From NCBI GenBank assembly GCA_021823635.1, contig JAKANT010000036.1:1-8975 (forward strand): 8,975 nucleotides of DNA. Reading direction: 5' to 3'. Each line of letters starts with the position of its first letter. Within the stretch, counting starts at the first letter, position 1. The notes under the pieces were generated by a model. The model was not told the origin of the DNA. It searched no databases and saw only the letters and a list, made by a program, of their open reading frames with translations. A program made the position numbers and the translations under genes. The DNA comes from Pseudomonadota bacterium. Its GTDB lineage: Bacteria; Pseudomonadota; Gammaproteobacteria; Burkholderiales; Burkholderiaceae_F. This document shows, in pieces, positions 1 to 5,490 of the stretch.

Positions 1-149
1 CACAGTTGGCGCGGCTGCGCGAGCTGGGCTGCGCATTCGGGCAGGGCTATCTGCTGGCGCGGCCGATGAGCGCGCCACAGGCCGGCGCGCTGGAAGCCGC
101 GCGCGAGCCGGGCGCGCGCCGGACCGCACCGCTCGCGGCGGCCGCCTGA
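1..149 (+). CDS. EAL-domain protein, C-terminal fragment (c-di-GMP phosphodiesterase type)
   Basis: Only the last 48 or so codons are in the window; the frame begins at base 3 and stops with TGA at 147-149. The visible residues include LRELGCAFGQGYLLARPM, which matches the end of EAL domains, where a GQGY-(L/F)-x-(S/A)-(R/K)-P motif closes the TIM barrel. EAL proteins hydrolyse the second messenger cyclic di-GMP, usually as the output domain of a sensor protein. The catalytic EAL and metal-binding residues lie upstream, outside the window, so activity cannot be judged. After the motif there is only a short Ala/Arg-rich tail of about 27 residues, so no further domain follows. Any GGDEF, PAS or membrane-sensor part would have to be upstream. 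Confidence 0.85.
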   Translation, partial: QLARLRELGCAFGQGYLLARPMSAPQAGALEAAREPGARRTAPLAAAA

Positions 150-159
150 GCCCACACCG

Positions 160-181
160 GCCGCGACCGTAGAATCGCGGC
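160..181. promoter_or_regulatory. 7-bp dyad overlapping a -10-like element upstream of rarD
   Basis: GCCGCGA (160-166) and TCGCGGC (175-181) form a perfect 7-bp inverted repeat with an 8-nt centre. The sequence TAGAAT (170-175), one mismatch from the sigma-70 -10 consensus, lies across the centre and right arm. No convincing -35 box sits 16-18 bp upstream. It could be a promoter with an overlapping operator for rarD, which would leave a leader of about 115 nt, or a weak hairpin after the EAL gene. There is no T-run, so it does not look like an intrinsic terminator. The rest of 150-297 holds only a pyrimidine-rich tract around 211-245 and nothing else I recognise. Confidence 0.3.
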
Positions 182-297
182 ATGCCGCGCCCAACCGGGC
201 CGCTTGCCGGCGCCGCCTCTCTTCCCCCCTCGCTTCCCGCTCGTGCCGCGCCGTCCCGGCTCGGCATCGGTGGCGCGCTCGCGCGCGGCCGCGCACG

Positions 298-1191
298 ATG
301 AATCAGGGCGTGCTGTTCGCCGCCGCGGCGTATCTGCTGTGGGGCCTGTTCCCGATCTACATCAAGTGGCTGCAGGCGGTGCCGCCGGCGGAGATCCTGG
401 CGCATCGGATGGTGTGGTCGCTCGCGTTCGTGGCGCTGCTGCTGGCGCTGCGGCATCACTGGCGCTGGCTGCGCGAAGTAATCGAGCAACCTGCGCTGCT
501 GGCGCGCTTCGCCGGCAGCGCCGCTTTCGTGTCGCTCAACTGGGGTGTGTACATCTGGGCCGTCAACGCCGATCGCGTGGTCGACGCGAGCCTCGGCTAC
601 TTCATCAACCCGCTGGTCAACGTGCTGGCGGGCTGGCTGTTGCTGCGCGAGCGGCTGCGACCGGTGCAATGGTGGGCGGTGGCGATCGCCGCCGCCGGCG
701 TGACATGGCTGACCTGGCAGGCCGGCACCGTGCCTTGGATCGGACTGACGCTCGCGTTTTCCTTCGCGGCCTACGGGCTGCTGCGCAAGACGGCGTCGCT
801 TGGCGCGCTCGAAGGACTGGCGCTGGAGACGGCGTTGCTGTTTCCGCTGGCGTTCGCTTATCTCGCCTGGCTGGCGATCGACGGCCGCAATGCGTTCGTC
901 GCCGCGCCCGCATCGATGCAATGGCTGCTCGCCGCTGCCGGGCCGGTGACCGCGATCCCGCTGCTGCTGTTCGCGGCCGGCGCGCGGCGCATCTCGTTTT
1001 CACTGCTCGGGCTGCTGCAGTACATCGGACCGACGATCCAGCTCGCGCTCGGGATCTGGCTGTACGACGAACCGTTTCCGGCGTCGAAGGCCGCCGGCTA
1101 TGCGCTGATCTGGGCGGCGCTGGCGCTGTACACGGTCGAATCGCTTTGGCGCACCTGGCGACGCTTGCCGGCCGCGGCCCCCGGCGGGTGA
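298..1191 (+). CDS. rarD: EamA-family transporter RarD
   Basis: A 297-residue integral membrane protein, matching the usual RarD length (about 296 in E. coli). The N-terminus (MNQGVLFAAAAYLLWGLFPI, then YIKWLQ and PPAEILAHRMVWS) matches RarD: a first helix ending in a WG-PxY/IxK turn followed by the EIL-HR motif. Hydrophobic stretches run through the whole chain and fit about ten helices arranged as two EamA repeats. The second repeat contains GLLQYIGPTIQ and a late LYDEPF motif, also typical. It sits in the inner membrane. The substrate of RarD proteins is not firmly established; the name comes from a chloramphenicol-sensitivity annotation. The ATG at 298 was chosen because it aligns with the RarD start, although no clear Shine-Dalgarno sequence precedes it. 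It is separated from lpxA by 53 nt that contain a possible promoter, so it is probably not part of the downstream operon. Confidence 0.92.
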   Translation: MNQGVLFAAAAYLLWGLFPIYIKWLQAVPPAEILAHRMVWSLAFVALLLALRHHWRWLREVIEQPALLARFAGSAAFVSLNWGVYIWAVNADRVVDASLGYFINPLVNVLAGWLLLRERLRPVQWWAVAIAAAGVTWLTWQAGTVPWIGLTLAFSFAAYGLLRKTASLGALEGLALETALLFPLAFAYLAWLAIDGRNAFVAAPASMQWLLAAAGPVTAIPLLLFAAGARRISFSLLGLLQYIGPTIQLALGIWLYDEPFPASKAAGYALIWAALALYTVESLWRTWRRLPAAAPGG

Positions 1192-1194
1192 CGA

Positions 1195-1222
1195 TTGCGT
1201 GCGCCTCGGCAGGCGCTATCCT
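1195..1222 (+). promoter_or_regulatory. possible sigma-70-type promoter for the lpxA operon
   Basis: TTGCGT at 1195-1200 and TATCCT at 1217-1222 are separated by 16 bp, in the short gap between rarD and lpxA. Transcription would begin near 1229, leaving a leader of about 16 nt that just contains the ribosome binding site. Both boxes are weak matches (3/6 and 4/6), which is common in GC-rich genomes but also easy to find by chance. Confidence 0.33.
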
Positions 1223-1232
1223 GCCCGCCACG

Positions 1233-1238
1233 AGGAGG
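1233..1238 (+). promoter_or_regulatory. strong ribosome binding site that fixes the lpxA GTG start
   Basis: A perfect AGGAGG lies 6 nt upstream of the GTG at 1245. This settles the start of lpxA, because the same frame stays open upstream to an ATG at 204 through the body of rarD. A caller that prefers the longest ORF would produce a false 605-residue protein. Confidence 0.8.
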
Positions 1239-1244
1239 AGCGCC

Positions 1245-2021
1245 GTGATTCATCCATCCGCCGTGATCGCCGCCGGTGCGCGCCTGCACGCCGACGTGAG
1301 CGTGGGCCCGGGGGCGGTCGTCGAAGACGGCGCCGAGATCGGGCCCGGCTGCGTGATCGGACCGCATGCCGTGATCGCCGCCGGCGTGCGCCTCGGTGCG
1401 CGCAACCGGGTGCATGCGCACGCGGTGCTGGGCGGGCCGCCGCAGGACATCGGCTTCGATCCGAGCGCGGTCGGCGCGGTGCTGATCGGCGACGACAACG
1501 TGTTCCGCGAGGGCGTCACGGTGAACCGGCCGACGCGCGCCGGCGGCGCCACCCGCATCGGCTCGCGCTGCTACCTGATGAACAACTGCCACGTGGCGCA
1601 CGACTGTGCCGTCGGCGATCGCGTGATCATCGCCAGCGGCGTGGCGCTCGGCGGGCACGTGCAGGTGGGCGACGGTGCGTTTCTCGGCGGCGGCGCGATG
1701 GTGCACCAGTTCTGCCGCATCGGTGCGCTGGCGATGGTGGGCGGGCTGGCCGGTGTGGCGATGGACGTGTTGCCGTACACGATGGTCGCCGGCAATCACG
1801 CGCGCCATTATCGGTTGAACCTGGTGGGCCTGCGCCGCGCGGGCGTGGACGCGGCGCGCCTGCGCGTGCTCGGGCAGGCGTTTCGGCGCCTGCGCGAACG
1901 GCAGCCGCTCACCGACCTGCCGGCCACGCCGGAGATCGAGCACCTGCGCGCCTGGCTGGCGGCCGGGCCGCGGCGCGGTGTGGCCGCTTTCATCGTCAGG
2001 GGCGAGGGCGGCAGTGAGTGA
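1245..2021 (+). CDS. lpxA: Acyl-ACP--UDP-sugar O/N-acyltransferase LpxA (probably UDP-GlcNAc3N-using)
   Basis: LpxA performs the first step of lipid A synthesis, moving a 3-hydroxyacyl chain from acyl carrier protein to position 3 of UDP-GlcNAc or its 3-amino analogue in the cytoplasm. The product is 258 residues (E. coli LpxA has 262). Residues 1-190 are hexapeptide repeats forming a left-handed beta-helix; a helical C-terminal domain follows. Family landmarks are present: PQD (66-68), H116 and catalytic H119 in CHVAHDC (E. coli H125), H138 (E. coli H144), VHQFC with H154/Q155, GG 166-167, GNH at 183-185, and NLVGLRRAG. E. coli Lys76 is replaced by Gly70 (QDIGF). From memory, the GlcNAc3N-selective Leptospira LpxA has a similar QDLGF segment. 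Gly167 aligns with E. coli Gly173, the acyl-length ruler, and suggests a long chain rather than C10. gnnA and gnnB follow directly, which supports use of the amino sugar. WbpD-type sugar N-acetyltransferases are shorter and lack the LpxA C-terminal motifs. Confidence 0.93.
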   Translation: MIHPSAVIAAGARLHADVSVGPGAVVEDGAEIGPGCVIGPHAVIAAGVRLGARNRVHAHAVLGGPPQDIGFDPSAVGAVLIGDDNVFREGVTVNRPTRAGGATRIGSRCYLMNNCHVAHDCAVGDRVIIASGVALGGHVQVGDGAFLGGGAMVHQFCRIGALAMVGGLAGVAMDVLPYTMVAGNHARHYRLNLVGLRRAGVDAARLRVLGQAFRRLRERQPLTDLPATPEIEHLRAWLAAGPRRGVAAFIVRGEGGSE

Positions 2022-2964
2022 CGGCCGCCTGCGCTGCGCGGTGATCGGCACCGGCAAGATGGGCCGACTGCACGCGCGCAAGTACGCGGCGTTGCCGGAG
2101 TGCGAGCTGGTGGCCGTGGTCGATCGTGACGGCGCGGTCGCGGCGCAGGCGGCGGCCGAGTCCGGTGCCGAGGCGTTGACCGACTACGCGCCGCTGCTCG
2201 GCTGCGTGGACGCGGTCAGCATCGCGGTGCCGACATCGCTGCATCATCGGGTGGCGCGCGACTTTCTGGACGCCGGCGCGCACGTGCTGGTGGAAAAGCC
2301 GATCACGGTCACGCTGGAGGAAGCCGACGACCTGATCGAGCTCGCGCGCCGCCGCCGGCGCGTGCTGCAGGTCGGGCACATCGAGCGCTTCAACGCCGCG
2401 CTGATGGCGCTCGATCTCGAGCGTGCGCCGCCGCGCTTCATCGAGGCCACCCGCATCGCGCCGTTTTCGGCGCGCGGCGCCGACGTCAGCGTCGTGCTCG
2501 ACCTGATGATCCACGACATCGACCTCATTCTGGCGTTGGTCGGTGCCGACGTCGAACGCGTGGATGCGGTCGGCACGCCGGTATTCACCGACGACATCGA
2601 CATCGCCAACGCGCGCCTCGTGTTCGCCGGCGGCTGCGTGGCCAACGTCACCGCCAGCCGCGTCAGCCAGAAGGTCGAGCGCAAGATGCGGCTGTTTTTG
2701 CCCGACGGCTACGCCGCCGTCGATTTCCAGAATCGCGCGCTGCAACGGGTGCGGCTGGGCGAGCCGCGCATGCGCGACGGCATTCCGAACGTGCTCACCG
2801 AAACCCGGGTCTTCGAGGGCGACGACCCGCTCGCCACCGAGATCCGCTGCTTCCTCGCCTGCGCGCTCAGCGGCGCCGAGCCGCCGACCTCCGGCGTCAC
2901 CGGTCGCCGCGCGCTGGCGCTGGCGGCGCAGATCGGGGCGGCGCTCGCCGCAGGGAGACATTGA
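2014..2964 (+). CDS. gnnA: UDP-GlcNAc 3-dehydrogenase GnnA (Gfo/Idh/MocA family)
   Basis: Predicted to oxidise the 3-OH of UDP-GlcNAc to a ketone with NAD+, preparing it for transamination by GnnB. The 316-residue protein opens with a Rossmann fold: VIGTGKMG (residues 10-17), with D37 ending the second strand as expected for an NAD enzyme. Next come the family motif EKP (94-96), GHIERFN (121-127), and a D-x-x-x-H-D-x-D segment (163-170) containing the likely catalytic H167. The GTG at 2014 is preferred because it has GAGGG 5 nt upstream and starts just before the Rossmann strand. It overlaps the lpxA stop by 8 nt, suggesting translational coupling. An ATG at 1978 would add 12 unconvincing residues inside lpxA. 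WlbA/WbpB dehydrogenases, which act on UDP-GlcNAc-uronate, are close relatives. Position between lpxA and a DegT-type aminotransferase, as in the Acidithiobacillus gnnAB pair, favours GnnA; sequence alone cannot exclude the alternative. Confidence 0.85.
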   Translation: MSDGRLRCAVIGTGKMGRLHARKYAALPECELVAVVDRDGAVAAQAAAESGAEALTDYAPLLGCVDAVSIAVPTSLHHRVARDFLDAGAHVLVEKPITVTLEEADDLIELARRRRRVLQVGHIERFNAALMALDLERAPPRFIEATRIAPFSARGADVSVVLDLMIHDIDLILALVGADVERVDAVGTPVFTDDIDIANARLVFAGGCVANVTASRVSQKVERKMRLFLPDGYAAVDFQNRALQRVRLGEPRMRDGIPNVLTETRVFEGDDPLATEIRCFLACALSGAEPPTSGVTGRRALALAAQIGAALAAGRH

Positions 2965-4071
2965 ATGACCATCGCGGTACCGATGCTCGATCTGGCGCGC
3001 CAGCACCGTGCGCTCGCCGCGGACCTGTTGCCGCGCTGGCAGGCGCTGCTGGAAGCGGGCCAGTTCATCGGCGGCGCCGAGGTCGAGCGCCTGGAGCGCG
3101 AGGTGGCCGCCTACCTGGGCGCGCGTCACGCGGTGGCGATGAACTCGGGCACCGACGCGCTGCTGCTGGCGCTGCGCGCGGCGGGCGTGGGAGCCGGCGA
3201 CGAAGTGATCACGACGCCGTTTTCGTTCGTCGCCACCGCCTCCACCATCGTGCACGCGGGGGCGCGGCCGGTGTTCGCCGACATCGACCCCCAGACGTTC
3301 AATCTCTCACCGGCATCGGTGGCGCGCGCGGTGACCGCCCGCACCAAGGCGATCGTGCCGGTGCACCTGTTCGGACAGCCGGCCGACATGCCGGCGCTGC
3401 TCGACATCGCGCGCGGCTGCGGCGCGGTGGTGATCGAGGACTGCGCGCAATCGTTCGGCGCCACGCTCGATGGCCGGCAAACCGGCACCTTCGGTCTGGC
3501 GGGCGCATTCAGTTTCTACCCGACCAAGAATCTGGCCGCCTGCGGCGACGGCGGCATCGTCGTGACCGACTCCGATGACTTCGCCGAGCGTGTCCGTCGG
3601 CTCGCGAACCACGGCGTCGGCGCGCCGCAGGAGTATCGGGTGTGCGGCTTCAACAGCCGGCTCGATGCCCTGCAGGCCGCCGCGCTGCGCGTCAAGCTCG
3701 CGCGCGTGGACGCCTGGAACGCCGCCCGGCGCGCGGTGGCGGCGCGCTATGCGGAGCTGCTGCGCGGTCTGCCGGTCGTGACGCCGCACATCGCGCCCGG
3801 CCGCACGCACGTGTTTCACCAGCACACGGTGCTGCTTCCCCAGCGCGACCGCGTGGCGCAGGCGCTGCGCGAAGCCGGCATCGGCCACGCGATCTTCTAT
3901 CCGCGCCCGCTTTACCGGCAGCCGGCGCTCGCCGCGTATGCGCCGCCGCAGCCGCTGCCGGTGGTGGAAGACGTGTGCGGCCGTTGCCTGTCGCTGCCCG
4001 TCTTTCCCGAGCTCGAAGGCCAAGAAATCGAGGCGGTGGCGGCGGCGCTGGCGCGGGCGCTGACGGGTTGA
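2965..4071 (+). CDS. gnnB: UDP-3-keto-GlcNAc aminotransferase GnnB (DegT/DnrJ/EryC1/StrS family)
   Basis: A PLP-dependent sugar aminotransferase of 368 residues, the normal size for the family. It is predicted to convert the 3-keto sugar made by GnnA into UDP-GlcNAc3N using glutamate as amino donor. Visible landmarks are SGTDAL (61-66, cofactor phosphate binding), TPFSFVAT (84-91), VPVHLFGQPADM (131-142), VIEDCAQS with D159 contacting the PLP ring nitrogen, and the Schiff-base lysine K188 in FSFYPTKNL, followed by CGDGG. The late GFNSRLDALQAA segment is also typical. The ATG immediately follows the gnnA stop with no gap and has AGGGAG 7 nt upstream, so the two are surely co-translated. Relatives such as WbpE/WlbC and FdtB share the fold and motifs; the assignment to GnnB rests on the neighbouring lpxA and gnnA. 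Confidence 0.86.
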   Translation: MTIAVPMLDLARQHRALAADLLPRWQALLEAGQFIGGAEVERLEREVAAYLGARHAVAMNSGTDALLLALRAAGVGAGDEVITTPFSFVATASTIVHAGARPVFADIDPQTFNLSPASVARAVTARTKAIVPVHLFGQPADMPALLDIARGCGAVVIEDCAQSFGATLDGRQTGTFGLAGAFSFYPTKNLAACGDGGIVVTDSDDFAERVRRLANHGVGAPQEYRVCGFNSRLDALQAAALRVKLARVDAWNAARRAVAARYAELLRGLPVVTPHIAPGRTHVFHQHTVLLPQRDRVAQALREAGIGHAIFYPRPLYRQPALAAYAPPQPLPVVEDVCGRCLSLPVFPELEGQEIEAVAAALARALTG

Positions 4072-4082
4072 GGTGCGTGCAT

Positions 4083-4088
4083 GGGAGA
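4083..4088 (+). promoter_or_regulatory. ribosome binding site favouring the internal fumC start
   Basis: GGGAGA lies 4 nt before the ATG at 4093 and itself overlaps the alternative ATG at 4081. The upstream ATG has only AGGTG, 5 nt before it. Class II fumarases usually begin a few residues before the (E/R)-x-D-x-(F/M)-G segment, so the 4093 start is slightly favoured. Confidence 0.5.
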
Positions 4089-4092
4089 CGCG

Positions 4093-5481
4093 ATGCAACG
4101 CATCGAATCCGATACCTTCGGCGACATCGCGGTGCCGGCCGATCGCTTGTGGGGCGCGCAGACGCAGCGCTCGCTGCACTTCTTCGCCATCGGCGGCGAA
4201 ACGATGCCGGCGCCGCTGATCCACGCGCTGGCGCTGGTCAAGCGCGCCGCGGCGACGGTGAATGCGGCGCTGGGTGAGCTGGACGAAGCCAAGGCGCAGG
4301 CGATCGTCGCCGCTGCCGACGAAGTGCTAGCCGGCAAGCACGGCGCCGAGTTTCCGCTGTCGGTCTGGCAGACCGGCTCGGGCACGCAGACCAACATGAA
4401 CATGAACGAGGTGCTGGCCAACCGCGCCTCCGAGCTGCTCGGCGGCGAGCGCGGCAAGCACCGGCGCGTGCATCCGAACGACGATGTGAACCGCGGTCAG
4501 AGCAGCAACGACGTCTTTCCGACCGCGATGCATGTGGCCGCCGCGCAGGAAGTCCACGGGCGCTTGCTGCCGGCGCTGGCGTCGCTGCGTGCGACGCTGG
4601 CGGCCAAGGCCGAGGCGTTCGCCGACATCGTGAAGATCGGGCGCACGCACCTGCAGGACGCGACACCGCTTACCCTCGGGCAGGAGTTCTCGGGCTACGT
4701 GGCGCAACTGGATAGCGCGCGCGACGCGATCCGCACCGCGCTCGAACCGGTGTACGCGCTGGCGCTCGGCGGCACGGCGGTCGGCACCGGCTTGAACACG
4801 CACGCGCAGTTCGCGCAGCGCGCGGCGGCCGAGATCGCGCGCATCACCGGCCTGCCGTTCGTCTCGGCGCCGAACAAGTTCGCTGCCCTGGCCGGCCACG
4901 AACCGCTCGCGTTTCTGCACGGCGCATTGAAGACGCTGGCGGCGGCGCTGACCAAGATCGCCAACGACCTGCGCTGGCTGGCGAGCGGTCCGCGCGCCGG
5001 CTTGGGCGAGCTCTCGCTGCCGGAGAACGAGCCCGGCTCGTCGATCATGCCGGGCAAGGTCAACCCGACCCAGTGCGAGATGATCACGATGGTCGCGGCA
5101 CAGGTGCTCGGCAACGACGTCGCGGTGGCGATCGGCGCCGCCAGCGGCAATTTCGAGCTCAACGTGTACAAGCCGCTGATCGCCCATAACGTGCTGCGCA
5201 GCATCCGGCTGCTGGCCGACGGCATGGCGAGCTTCGACCGCCATTGCTGCGAAGGCATCGAACCGAACCGCGCCCGCATCGAAGAGCTGTTGCAGCGCTC
5301 GCTGATGCTGGTCACCGCGCTGGCGCCGCACATCGGCTACGACAAGGCCGCTGCGATTGCCAAACGCGCGCACCGCGACGGCACGACGCTGAAGCAAGCG
5401 GCGCTCGCGCTCGGCTACGTCAGCGAACAGGACTTCGACCGCTGGGTCAGACCACAGGACATGCTGGGACCGAAAGGCTGA
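4093..5481 (+). CDS. fumC: Class II fumarate hydratase FumC
   Basis: Catalyses reversible hydration of fumarate to L-malate in the TCA cycle; class II enzymes are iron-free homotetramers in the cytoplasm. The 462-residue protein aligns from end to end with E. coli FumC (467). Landmarks: VPADRLWGAQTQRS (14-27), TGSGTQTNMNMNEVLANR (94-111), HPNDDVN then QSSND (127-140), GRTHLQDATP with H186 (E. coli H188), and the superfamily signature GSSIMPGKVNP (315-325) with S316 as catalytic base (E. coli S318). The C-terminal GYDKAA and WVRP segments are also conserved. An alternative ATG at 4081 adds four residues. The gene begins 21 nt after gnnB and ends 9 nt before the acyl-CoA ligase, so it is probably cotranscribed, although it has no known role in lipid A synthesis. 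A metabolic explanation for the pairing is not evident; it may simply be operon packing. Confidence 0.96.
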   Translation: MQRIESDTFGDIAVPADRLWGAQTQRSLHFFAIGGETMPAPLIHALALVKRAAATVNAALGELDEAKAQAIVAAADEVLAGKHGAEFPLSVWQTGSGTQTNMNMNEVLANRASELLGGERGKHRRVHPNDDVNRGQSSNDVFPTAMHVAAAQEVHGRLLPALASLRATLAAKAEAFADIVKIGRTHLQDATPLTLGQEFSGYVAQLDSARDAIRTALEPVYALALGGTAVGTGLNTHAQFAQRAAAEIARITGLPFVSAPNKFAALAGHEPLAFLHGALKTLAAALTKIANDLRWLASGPRAGLGELSLPENEPGSSIMPGKVNPTQCEMITMVAAQVLGNDVAVAIGAASGNFELNVYKPLIAHNVLRSIRLLADGMASFDRHCCEGIEPNRARIEELLQRSLMLVTALAPHIGYDKAAAIAKRAHRDGTTLKQAALALGYVSEQDFDRWVRPQDMLGPKG

Positions 5482-5490
5482 ACACACACG

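Noticed and set aside
182..297. ATG at 182 as an alternative upstream start of rarD or a leader peptide.
   Set aside because: It is not in frame with rarD, has no ribosome binding site, and the ATG at 298 matches the family start.
204..1244. An open frame running 1041 nt upstream of lpxA in the lpxA frame, through the rarD gene.
   Set aside because: Its translation is Arg/Ala-rich with no domain pattern, and it overlaps rarD, which has clear membrane-protein homology. The GTG at 1245 with a perfect AGGAGG is the real lpxA start. High G+C makes stop codons rare in the other frames.
1245..4071. A Wbp/Wlb-type O-antigen cluster (acetyltransferase WbpD, dehydrogenase WlbA, aminotransferase WbpE) making a diacetamido-glucuronic acid.
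   Set aside because: The acyltransferase is 258 residues with LpxA-specific motifs (HVAHDC, VHQFC, GNH, NLVGLRRAG) and a C-terminal helical domain; WbpD is shorter and lacks them. No UDP-sugar 6-dehydrogenase or glycosyltransferase is nearby.
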